From assembly GCA_015231395.1 (NCBI GenBank), contig JADGBP010000090.1, positions 1-8,088 of the forward strand: DNA of 8,088 nucleotides, given 5' to 3'. Made by a program: the position numbers and the translations under genes. This stretch comes from Desulfamplus sp. (GTDB taxonomy: Bacteria; Desulfobacterota; Desulfobacteria; Desulfobacterales; Desulfobacteraceae). The stretch's first letter is position 1, and the number at the start of each line of letters is the position of its first letter. Positions 1 through 6,050 of this stretch are shown in pieces. The notes under the pieces are model-generated. The model was not told the origin of the DNA. It worked only from the letters and a program-made list of their open reading frames with translations, and ran no database searches.

Positions 1-2
1 AA

Positions 3-272
3 AATTCCAAAATTCCTGTTTTAGGAATGTCACTGATTAATGTATATGATGGAGGAATGTTAGCTGTCTTTACTTCAGGATATGAACAAGGAGAAGTTGC
101 AGGAAGCATGGCTCTTGATATTGTACGTGGCAAAAATCCCAAAGATATTCCATTTGTTGAGACCAAACAATTTCTTATTTCTGTCCGTAAATCTTCCACA
201 GAGAATCGAGGACTTCCAATTCCCGCGATTTATGAAGCCTTTGCCAGAGCCACGGAAAATTTTTATGAATAG
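3..272 (+). CDS. ABC transporter substrate-binding protein, C-terminal fragment (cut by window edge)
   Basis: This reading frame is open from the first bases of the window, so the visible 89 residues are only the C-terminal end; the ATG at 27 is internal. The segment GGMLAVFTSGYEQGEVAG followed by a helix (MALDIVRGKNPKDIPF) resembles the C-terminal lobe of the ABC_sub_bind family (TrpX-like periplasmic binding proteins). In that family a glycine-rich 'GYxQGxxAG' stretch precedes a helix, an 'IP' strand and a short tail. Members deliver small ligands to an ABC permease or serve as sensor domains of signalling proteins; the visible part cannot separate these roles, although nothing follows the domain here. 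The tail (IPAIYEAFARATENFYE) is a little longer than usual. The next gene starts 27 bases after the stop with no terminator between them. Confidence 0.6.
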   Translation, partial: NSKIPVLGMSLINVYDGGMLAVFTSGYEQGEVAGSMALDIVRGKNPKDIPFVETKQFLISVRKSSTENRGLPIPAIYEAFARATENFYE

Positions 273-299
273 ATCTGACTCAGCGGAACATTTAATAAT

Positions 300-1283
300 A
301 TGAATAAAATACTGATAACCACCTCATCCTTTGGATTACATGATACTGCTCCGCTTGACAGATTAAAGGATTCTGGTTTTGAAGTTGTGATTAACCCCTA
401 TGGCCGAAAACTTACAGAAAAGGAGGTATCCTCTTTGCTTGAAACCCATGCACCAGTGGGTATAATTGCCGGAGTAGAGCCACTCACAGCATCTGTGCTT
501 CAAAAAACATCTGGTTTAAAAGTTATTTCCAGATGCGGAATCGGTCTGGATTCCGTTGACACTCAAAGTGCTGAACAAATGGGTATTGTAGTCACAAACA
601 CCCCTGACGCTCCTACAATACCGGTTGCCGAGCTTACAGTGGGACTGATACTTTCCCTACTTAGAAGAATCCACAGATCTGATTCAGCCATTCGGGACGG
701 ACGATGGCACAGACCTATGGGCAGACTTGTTTTTGGACAAACAGTAGGAATTATTGGCTGCGGAAGAATCGGGTCATATGTGGCAAAATTGCTTGCCCCG
801 TTCAAGTGCAGGATATTGGGCTATGATTCATATAAACATTTGGATCATGATCTCTCCGACTGTTCCGATTCAGAGATCTGCGACTCTGGCCGCTCATACT
901 GTTACAAACCTTCAGATCTGACCTGTTTGGTTTCTGAATCTGATATCATTACGCTCCATATCCCCTACAGCACTGAAAATCATCACTTTATAAACCGTGA
1001 AAGAATCGAGACAATGAAAAAAGGTGCGTGTCTGATTAATGCTGCAAGAGGAGGTCTTGTAGATGAAGATGCCCTCTATGATGCCTTAAAATCCGAGCAT
1101 CTTGGAGGGGCTGCCATTGACTCGTTTGAACAAGAGCCTTATTCAGGCAATCTCAAGGAGCTGGACAATGTTCTGATGACAGGACATATAGGTTCATATG
1201 CAGCAGAAGGCAGGGTTATAATGGAAAACCAGTCTGTAGATAATTTACTCAGAGAACTTAAGAAAGCTGGAATAAAGAATTGA
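300..1283 (+). CDS. D-2-hydroxyacid dehydrogenase, 3-phosphoglycerate dehydrogenase-like
   Basis: A 327-residue NAD-dependent D-2-hydroxyacid dehydrogenase, a cytosolic enzyme that interconverts a 2-hydroxyacid and a 2-oxoacid. An N-terminal substrate domain (about 1-100) leads into the Rossmann domain, with the nucleotide loop GCGRIG at 153-158 and an acidic residue at D176 that would favour NAD over NADP. The family signature NAARGGLVDE supplies catalytic R250, FEQEP supplies E279, and GHIGS supplies H296, so the Arg/Glu/His triad is complete. It lacks the C-terminal ACT domain of long SerA proteins, so it may act in an accessory pathway and not in serine synthesis; glyoxylate/hydroxypyruvate or another 2-oxoacid is possible. 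A Ser/Asp/Cys-rich stretch at about 182-201 makes the loop after the NAD-binding aspartate longer than usual. The Shine-Dalgarno is weak. The 3' end is duplicated just past the stop. Confidence 0.85.
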   Translation: MNKILITTSSFGLHDTAPLDRLKDSGFEVVINPYGRKLTEKEVSSLLETHAPVGIIAGVEPLTASVLQKTSGLKVISRCGIGLDSVDTQSAEQMGIVVTNTPDAPTIPVAELTVGLILSLLRRIHRSDSAIRDGRWHRPMGRLVFGQTVGIIGCGRIGSYVAKLLAPFKCRILGYDSYKHLDHDLSDCSDSEICDSGRSYCYKPSDLTCLVSESDIITLHIPYSTENHHFINRERIETMKKGACLINAARGGLVDEDALYDALKSEHLGGAAIDSFEQEPYSGNLKELDNVLMTGHIGSYAAEGRVIMENQSVDNLLRELKKAGIKN

Positions 1284-1302
1284 AGAAAGCCGGAATAATT
1301 TG
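1260..1302 (+). repeat. Tandem duplication across the dehydrogenase stop codon
   Basis: The sequence aagaaagctggaataa at 1260 is repeated as aagaaagccggaataa at 1283, a 23-base shift with one mismatch over 16 bases. The first copy encodes the final KKAGIKN of the dehydrogenase. The second begins on the last base of the TGA stop and would encode KKAGII in the same register, so the end of the gene appears to have been copied into the 3' untranslated region. Confidence 0.75.
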
Positions 1303-1380
1303 AGGATTTATTAAAGACCTGATTAATTTTTCAAATTTTTGATTAAGGTCAAAGAGATTACAGGAAGGCAAGATTGATTT

Positions 1381-2028
1381 ATGAAAAACAGAAAAGAGAC
1401 TATGGCTTTACAAGCTGTTTTTTTTGATTTTGACGGAGTAATTTTAGATTCTGTTCATGTTAAGACAAAAGCTTTTGCCATACTTTTTAGCAGTTACGGA
1501 CCTGAAATAGAAAAACAGGTTATTGAATATCATCTTGCCCATGGCGGTATATCCCGATTTGAAAAATTCAGATATTATTATGAAGAGTTGCTACATACTC
1601 CTGTGAGCGAAGAACAGATTTTAAAATTGGGAGACCAGTTTTCAGAGCTTGCTTTGCAAGGTGTACTTGAAGCCCCTTTTATTGAAGGTGCTCTGGAAAG
1701 TTTGAAGGAGTTGCACCAAAAAAGAATTCCGGCTTTTGTTGTCTCTGGAACCCCTGAAGAAGAACTAAAGCATATTATCCGCAAACGCAATATTGATCTG
1801 TGGTTCAAGGAAGTTCACGGCTCTCCCCGATTGAAACATGAGATTGTCCTTGATATACAGACAAGATACAATTTAGAACTATCCGCATGTCTGTTTGTCG
1901 GAGATGCCATGACTGACTACAATGCCGCAGCAATAACCGGCACAGATTTTCTGGGTATTGTCCCCCCAAATCTTTCCTCCCCCTTTCCTCCCGGCACATC
2001 AGTCTCTTCATCCGTTTGTTTCTTCTAA
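1381..2028 (+). CDS. HAD-superfamily hydrolase (phosphoglycolate phosphatase-like)
   Basis: A 215-residue haloacid-dehalogenase superfamily phosphatase with all four motifs. Motif I is DFDGVILDS, with nucleophile D16 and acid/base D18. Motif II is VVSGT, with S122. The motif III lysine is probably K152, in SPRLKHE. Motif IV is GDAMTDYNAA, with Mg-binding D175 and D179. A helical cap of about 100 residues between motifs I and II puts it in the subfamily I group with phosphoglycolate phosphatase and beta-phosphoglucomutase. It probably dephosphorylates a small cytosolic phosphate ester or sugar phosphate made by its neighbours; the substrate is unknown. AGGAAGG at 1362-1368 lies 12 bases before the chosen ATG. 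An in-frame ATG at 1402 would remove seven residues and is a real alternative, since the core strand begins right after it. The gene sits 97 bases after the dehydrogenase and reads in the same direction. Confidence 0.85.
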   Translation: MKNRKETMALQAVFFDFDGVILDSVHVKTKAFAILFSSYGPEIEKQVIEYHLAHGGISRFEKFRYYYEELLHTPVSEEQILKLGDQFSELALQGVLEAPFIEGALESLKELHQKRIPAFVVSGTPEEELKHIIRKRNIDLWFKEVHGSPRLKHEIVLDIQTRYNLELSACLFVGDAMTDYNAAAITGTDFLGIVPPNLSSPFPPGTSVSSSVCFF

Positions 2029-2053
2029 TTTCATAATATGTTATTGCTACAAT

Positions 2054-2112
2054 AAGTTATTAAAAGTTGCTGCAAAAAAATATTCAAGCAAAAAAGTTAT
2101 TCAAAATTGCTG
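2054..2112 (+). repeat. Imperfect direct repeat upstream of the epimerase gene
   Basis: Two 19-base copies, aagttattaaaagttgctg at 2054-2072 and aagttattcaaaattgctg at 2094-2112, match at 17 positions and are offset by 40 bases. They lie in the very AT-rich 123-base gap between the HAD and epimerase genes. The spacing is close to four helical turns, which would suit paired sites for a DNA-binding protein, but a simple local duplication explains it equally well. No clear -10/-35 pair is visible beside it. Confidence 0.6.
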
Positions 2113-2134
2113 AAGACGCAATTTAAAATATTAC

Positions 2135-2140
2135 AAGGAG
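2135..2140 (+). promoter_or_regulatory. Ribosome binding site deciding the epimerase start
   Basis: AAGGAG lies 11 bases upstream of the ATG at 2152. It argues for that ATG over an in-frame TTG at 2107, which has no comparable site and would add 15 residues ahead of the Rossmann fold. Confidence 0.6.
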
Positions 2141-2151
2141 TTGTTAAAAAT

Positions 2152-3027
2152 ATGGATAAAGTTGTTGTTTTTGGCGGTTCAGGTTTTATCGGAAGCCATG
2201 TGGCAGACGAACTGACTTTAAAAGGATATGATGTTGTGATCTTTGACAAGACACCTTCTCCATATCTTAAAAAAAATCAGACCATGGTTACCGGTAACCT
2301 CATGGACAGGCAACGCGTAAAAGAAGTTATGAAAGATGCTAAATATGTTTATCATTTTGCAGGAATTGCCGATATCGAAGAGTCAACTCTGACACCATGG
2401 GAGACCATGAATACCAATGTAATGGGAACCTGTATTATTTTAGATGCTTGTGCAGCATTGAAGACACAAAGATTTGTGTTTGCCAGCTCCATGTATGTCT
2501 ATACCGGACTTGGAAGTTTTTACAGAGTGTCCAAACAGTCATGTGAAAAATTGATTGAGGAATATGGCGATGTATTTGGACTTGGCTACACAATACTCAG
2601 AATTGGAACACCTTACGGTCCAAGAGCAAACAATTTTAACTCAATCAATAAACTTTTGCTTCAGGCATTAAATAAAAAAAAGATAACCTGTCATGGTACA
2701 GGAGATGAGATCAGGGAATATATTCATGTATCCGATGTAGCAAGGGAATGCGTTACTATTTTAGATAAAGCCTATAATAATAAACATATTATCATGACCG
2801 GCAATTATAGTTTCAACCTGGATATGCTGACAAAAATGATCAAGGAAATACTGGGCGATACTATAGAAATTGAATATCTGCCCAGAGATGGCAATCATTA
2901 TCATATAACTCCTTATTCATATAAACCTGAAAAAGCGATCAAGCTTACCCCGCCACAATATCATGATCTGGGACAAGGACTGCTTGAACTTTTATATGAA
3001 CTAGGTGGAAAAATAAAAGAGGAGTAG
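2152..3027 (+). CDS. NAD-dependent epimerase/dehydratase (extended SDR)
   Basis: A 291-residue extended short-chain dehydrogenase/reductase of the nucleotide-sugar epimerase/dehydratase type. The fold starts at once with MDKVVVFGGSGFIGSHV, giving GGSGFIG at residues 8-14 and acidic D32 at the end of the second strand, which points to NAD. The catalytic set is visible: the serine region FASSMY (S112/S113) and YRVSK with Y124 and K128. TPYGPRAN and the EYIHVSDVA segment near 189-196 are typical of enzymes acting on NDP-hexoses. It is somewhat shorter than GalE-like enzymes (about 310-340 residues), mainly in the C-terminal substrate-binding part. It probably alters a nucleotide sugar or related polyol in the cytosol, but the substrate cannot be told. 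The cyclase-like gene follows 6 bases later with its ribosome binding site inside this gene's end, so the two are surely cotranscribed. Confidence 0.85.
   Translation: MDKVVVFGGSGFIGSHVADELTLKGYDVVIFDKTPSPYLKKNQTMVTGNLMDRQRVKEVMKDAKYVYHFAGIADIEESTLTPWETMNTNVMGTCIILDACAALKTQRFVFASSMYVYTGLGSFYRVSKQSCEKLIEEYGDVFGLGYTILRIGTPYGPRANNFNSINKLLLQALNKKKITCHGTGDEIREYIHVSDVARECVTILDKAYNNKHIIMTGNYSFNLDMLTKMIKEILGDTIEIEYLPRDGNHYHITPYSYKPEKAIKLTPPQYHDLGQGLLELLYELGGKIKEE
3019..3024 (+). promoter_or_regulatory. Ribosome binding site of the cyclase-like gene, inside the epimerase 3' end
   Basis: GAGGAG encodes the last two Glu codons of the epimerase and lies 9 bases before the ATG at 3034, an arrangement that suggests translational coupling of the two genes. 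Confidence 0.7.
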
Positions 3028-3033
3028 TAAATA

Positions 3034-3660
3034 ATGATGAATGAATTTATTGATCTTTCACATCCTATTTATAATGGAATGCCCTGTTATCCGGGAGATC
3101 CTGAAGTAAGTCTTAAACAGGTCAGACAAATTGGAAAAGATCGGGTTAATGTAACACAAATTTCATTTGGAAGCCATACAGGAACCCATGTGGATGCACC
3201 GTCTCACATGCTTGAAAATGGACAAAGCCTTGATAAAACAGATCTGTCACACTTTTTCGGTACAGCCGTTAAACTTCATCTGGAACGATGGGATGAATAT
3301 GATTTAAAATCTTTTTCATACGATGGTTTGATTTTAGAAACAGGGTGGGCTATACATTTTGACAACCCTGGTAGATATTTTAGCAATAAAAGACCTTCAA
3401 TACCGAACTCTTTTGTGCATGCCCTTGCAAACACAGACATAAAATTTTTCGGATGTGATCTGCCAAGTGTTGATCAAAGCGGACAGCCGGACAAGATCAT
3501 TCACTGCACATTTCTTGAAAAAAATATCGTTATTTATGAAAATTTGACTAATTTAGATAAATTGCCTGAAGGGATTCCATTTACATTTATCGGCTTTCCT
3601 CTAAACATGCGTGAGATTGACGGATCGCCTGTTAGAGCAGTGGGGATAAATAGAACATAA
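3034..3660 (+). CDS. Cyclase family protein (kynurenine formamidase-like metal hydrolase)
   Basis: A 208-residue member of the cyclase family, which includes bacterial kynurenine formamidase KynB, isatin hydrolase and polyketide-cyclase-like proteins. The N-terminal DLSHPIYNGMPCYPGDP is characteristic, and the metal-binding signature HTGTHVDAPSH gives H48, H52, D54 and H58. The C-terminal part carries the conserved IYENLTNLDKLPEG and DGSPVRAVGI segments; the glutamate in YENL probably lies in the active site. Members hydrolyse amide or lactam bonds or act on cyclic carbonyl compounds in the cytosol. No tryptophan-degradation genes are near, and the neighbours suggest a sugar or hydroxyacid pathway, so I do not call it KynB. 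Two ATGs (3034 and 3037) are possible; 3034 has better spacing to GAGGAG. The length is normal for the family. Confidence 0.85.
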   Translation: MMNEFIDLSHPIYNGMPCYPGDPEVSLKQVRQIGKDRVNVTQISFGSHTGTHVDAPSHMLENGQSLDKTDLSHFFGTAVKLHLERWDEYDLKSFSYDGLILETGWAIHFDNPGRYFSNKRPSIPNSFVHALANTDIKFFGCDLPSVDQSGQPDKIIHCTFLEKNIVIYENLTNLDKLPEGIPFTFIGFPLNMREIDGSPVRAVGINRT

Positions 3661-3779
3661 ACAGCTTTCGCTGTAATTATTGATGGATTGGAAATTCCTG
3701 AACAAAAGAACAAAACAAAAAAATATAATTTTCCGCATACTGTATATCTGACGACAATATCAACCTGATGGTATAATCC

Positions 3780-4991
3780 ATGATTTCCATACCTCAATTA
3801 CACTCAAACTCAAGGTCTTCAATCGTTGGTCTGATCATTCTCGGGCTGCTTGCAGTCATTGCTGCCGTTATATTTCGGCAGCAGTTTTATTATAATCCAG
3901 CAGTAACTGCACTCTCTGCCACTATTTTTACTTCCAGTTCTGATATATCCTCAAGCTCCGGTATCTCTGCTCCGGTAGGGTTGAAACCAATGGTTCGCCT
4001 AATCAAGTCACTTGAACCTCTTTCAGCTTCAGAATCTTTTAATAATGAGACCCTTTCAGATAAGATAGATGGAAAAGCAGAACTCTATCTGCCTGCTGGC
4101 TTCAAAAGTCTTGTCTGTCAACGTTTTAAACATAAAGATTCTGATCTATGGATCGAGCTGTTTGTCTATGATATGGGACTTGCACAAAACGCTTTTTCCG
4201 TGTTTAGCCGTCAACGCCGCGACAATTCAACACCTCTGACCATAACCCAATATGCCTACCAGACAGAAAATGCCTTGTTCTTTGCTCATGGTCATTTTTA
4301 TCTTGAAATTATTGCATCCTCACCATCTTCTGAAGCTCTTCAATTGATGATTGAGCTTGGTAACGCATTTATTCAGGATCATTCTGACCTTATGTCCAAA
4401 AAAATGGATGTGCCTGATCTCTTTCCTTCTGAAGTGATAGACAAAGAGATAACAAACAAAAAGACTATAAATAAAACCAAAGAGACGACAGATAAAAATA
4501 AAGAAACTACAGATAAAAACAAAGAAATAACTGATAAAAACAAAGAAGAGATAATTCTTGACAAAGAGAGTATTACCCTGATTACCTCTGATGTTTTTGG
4601 ATTTGACCGCCTTGATCAGGTTTACACGGCTGCCTATCTTGTAAATGGTGCATCCATGACCGCCTTTATCTCAAAGCGTGACTCTTCTGAATCAGCTCGG
4701 AAACTTGCCGAAGAATATGCAGCATTTCTGAAAAACTTTGGCGGAAATGTAATTGATTCGGAGATAAAAGATTTGAATGGAGAAGAGTTACATGGAGAAA
4801 ATTTGAATTTGCATGGAAAAGATGTGCATGGAGAATATATTCATGGAATTGAAATTATGGATACTATTGAAATTGTCTTTTCCTCAGGGTCATACTTAGC
4901 GGGTGTTCGTGATGCGGAAAACATGGAGGCAGCAAAAATACTTGTTCGTCAGATACAGAATCGAATTAATCAAGTCGAACAGAATCAGTAA
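3780..4991 (+). CDS. Membrane-anchored DUF6599-like protein with repeat expansions
   Basis: A 403-residue protein of unknown function. Residues 14-32 form one strongly hydrophobic segment after a short basic N-terminus, so it is probably a signal anchor with the rest outside the cytoplasm. A Ser-rich linker (52-63) follows. DKIDGKAELYLPAGF (94-108) and IELFVYDMGLAQNAFSVF (125-142) resemble the DUF6599 pattern as I remember it ('..GGAELYL..', '..YDMG..AFG.F..'). The second half (about 265-395) resembles a second copy of the fold, ending in a FSSGSYLAGV strand and a helix. Between the halves is a charged 21-nt repeat region (about 218-262), and near 333-356 a His-Gly repeat; both look like recent expansions. 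In-frame TAA at 3774 fixes the start at or after 3777; no good ribosome binding site is seen. The downstream redox genes suggest a role in that module, but no cofactor motif is visible. Confidence 0.6.
   Translation: MISIPQLHSNSRSSIVGLIILGLLAVIAAVIFRQQFYYNPAVTALSATIFTSSSDISSSSGISAPVGLKPMVRLIKSLEPLSASESFNNETLSDKIDGKAELYLPAGFKSLVCQRFKHKDSDLWIELFVYDMGLAQNAFSVFSRQRRDNSTPLTITQYAYQTENALFFAHGHFYLEIIASSPSSEALQLMIELGNAFIQDHSDLMSKKMDVPDLFPSEVIDKEITNKKTINKTKETTDKNKETTDKNKEITDKNKEEIILDKESITLITSDVFGFDRLDQVYTAAYLVNGASMTAFISKRDSSESARKLAEEYAAFLKNFGGNVIDSEIKDLNGEELHGENLNLHGKDVHGEYIHGIEIMDTIEIVFSSGSYLAGVRDAENMEAAKILVRQIQNRINQVEQNQ
4458..4541 (+). repeat. 21-nt in-frame tandem repeat (four copies)
   Basis: Four contiguous 21-base units, the last three closely similar, encode heptads of the type KETTDKN at residues 227-254 of the DUF6599-like protein. 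A degraded copy follows (KEEIILD) and DKEITN precedes. The result is a Lys/Glu/Thr/Asp-rich hydrophilic linker between the two halves of the protein. The length in multiples of three keeps the frame open, so copy number could vary without destroying the gene. Confidence 0.85.
4776..4847 (+). repeat. In-frame CATGGA repeat encoding a His-Gly series
   Basis: CATGGA occurs at 4791, 4812, 4827 and 4842, preceded by AATGGA at 4776, each in the reading frame. The copies encode HG dipeptides separated by five or seven residues (LHG, LHG, VHG, IHG). The surrounding bases (gaa/aaa, then an aat/gat/tat-type codon) are also partly repeated, so this is a decayed 15- to 21-base tandem repeat. Confidence 0.75.
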
Positions 4992-5010
4992 TAAAGTCGA
5001 ACAGAATCAG
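4967..5010 (+). repeat. 22-bp tandem duplication across the DUF6599-like stop codon
   Basis: Two adjacent 22-base units (4967-4988 and 4989-5010) differ at one base and share aagtcgaacagaatcagt exactly, counting the base that follows. The first encodes the end of the DUF6599-like protein; the second starts with the stop codon TAA. The heptamer aatcagt recurs further on at 5013, 5024 and 5035, up to the ribosome binding site of the DUF362 gene, so the whole spacer looks built from repeat copies. Confidence 0.85.
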
Positions 5011-5040
5011 TGAATCAGTTACAAATCAGTGGTAAATCAG

Positions 5041-5046
5041 TGAGGT
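5041..5046 (+). promoter_or_regulatory. Ribosome binding site deciding the DUF362 start
   Basis: TGAGGT lies 5 bases before the ATG at 5052. This start leaves a six-residue n-region before the twin-arginine motif. A GTG at 5010 is also in frame but falls inside the repeat region and has no ribosome binding site. Confidence 0.6.
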
Positions 5047-5051
5047 CAACA

Positions 5052-6050
5052 ATGGACAAAGATCGTTTCAGCCGCAGGCAATTTATATCCAGATCTATCA
5101 AAACAGGAATGGGTGTGGCTGTTGCCGGAGCTGTTGGATATCTCTTCCACGACACGGAAGGACCTGTCTCTGATTCCAACACTCTGGATTCAACTGCCGA
5201 TGAATCCATTTGGACTCTGCCCGATTTTTCCATACCCGAAATGGCAGGAAAAATTGCTGTTGTGCGTGGTGAAGACAGGAGCAACACTCTTGAAATGGCC
5301 ATAAAAGCCCTGGGCGGGATAGACAAGTTTATTAAACAAGGAGATACGGTTCTTATAAAAGTCAACGCAGCCTTTGCTGTATCTCCGATTCTCTGTGCAA
5401 CCACCCACCCGGATCTTTTGTCTGCAATGATCCGTATCTGCTACAAAGCAGGGGCAGCAAAAGTGAGAGTAACTGATAACCCGATCAACGATCCTGCAAG
5501 CTGTTTCATGCTCACAGGTATTGAGGCAGCAACAAAGCAGAACGGGGCTGATTTGATTCTGCCAAGAGACGAAAACTTTGCGAATCTGACACTGAAAAAT
5601 GCACGCCTTATCAAAAAATGGCCAGTTCTTAAAACCCCGTTTGACGGAGTTACACGTCTTATAAACATGGCTCCGGTAAAAGATCACCATAGAAGCGGTG
5701 CTTCCATGATTTTAAAAAACGGTTATGGTCTTCTTGGCGGACGTAGAAATATTTTTCATCAAGATATTCATACCATTATTACTGAACTTGCAATGATGGT
5801 CAAATCCACTCTGGTAATTTTAGATGGCACAAGCACCATGATCAGCAACGGACCAACCGGCGGTTCGCTTTCAGACTTGAAGCCAACTCACACTCTGATT
5901 GCCGGAACCGACCCTGTGGCAGTTGACAGCTTTGGTGCAACCCTGCTTGGAAAAACGGCTCAGGATCTTCCTCATCTTGTTCAGGCCGCAGCAGCCGGAG
6001 TTGGCACTGTGGATTATCTTTCTCTTAAACCGGCAATGTTAACAATATGA
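5052..6050 (+). CDS. Tat-exported DUF362 domain protein
   Basis: A 332-residue DUF362 family protein with an N-terminal twin-arginine signal. SRRQF at residues 7-11 is followed by a mildly hydrophobic stretch (about 16-32), so it should cross the membrane folded through the Tat system. The DUF362 core is recognisable from AVVRGEDRSNTLEMAI through KQGDTVLIKVNA, THPDLLSAMIRICYKAGA and VTDNP to the C-terminal TLVILDGTSTM and the IAGTDPVAVDSFGA segment. The function of the family is unknown. Many members carry an added ferredoxin domain; this one does not, and its few cysteines form no CxxC cluster motif. The Tat signal suggests a folded, perhaps cofactor-bearing or metal-bearing protein, or export in complex with a partner. 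Its stop overlaps the start of the polyferredoxin gene (ATGA at 6047-6050), so the two products are made together and probably interact. Confidence 0.85.
   Translation: MDKDRFSRRQFISRSIKTGMGVAVAGAVGYLFHDTEGPVSDSNTLDSTADESIWTLPDFSIPEMAGKIAVVRGEDRSNTLEMAIKALGGIDKFIKQGDTVLIKVNAAFAVSPILCATTHPDLLSAMIRICYKAGAAKVRVTDNPINDPASCFMLTGIEAATKQNGADLILPRDENFANLTLKNARLIKKWPVLKTPFDGVTRLINMAPVKDHHRSGASMILKNGYGLLGGRRNIFHQDIHTIITELAMMVKSTLVILDGTSTMISNGPTGGSLSDLKPTHTLIAGTDPVAVDSFGATLLGKTAQDLPHLVQAAAAGVGTVDYLSLKPAMLTI

Noticed and set aside
271..920. agatctg occurring at 271, 675, 874 and 914, two with similar flanks
   Set aside because: The copies lie in different frames and contexts, the similarity beyond seven bases is limited to one pair, and no spacing rule is seen.
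1315..1351. Gap before the HAD gene with gacct/aggtc arms and repeated tgattaa
   Set aside because: The arms are 5 bp, the inner parts are direct and not inverted repeats, and no stable stem or riboswitch-like structure can be drawn.
3034..3660. Assignment of the cyclase-like gene as kynB of tryptophan degradation
   Set aside because: The metal motif fits the whole family and no kynurenine pathway genes are nearby, so the specific name is not supported.
3661..3674. Small hairpin (ACAGC, loop TTTC, GCTGT) right after the cyclase-like gene
   Set aside because: The stem is only 5 bp and no T-run follows, so it is not a convincing terminator.
3772..3777. Perfect TATAAT with a weak -35-like TGAC upstream, before the DUF6599-like gene
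   Set aside because: Transcription from it would start a few bases inside the gene, past the ATG at 3780, and no later start codon keeps the membrane anchor; in an AT-rich genome it is probably chance.
5190..5690. Long - strand open frame opposite the DUF362 gene
   Set aside because: It lies wholly antisense to a gene with a clear family match and Tat signal, has no ribosome binding site, and its translation shows no recognisable domain.
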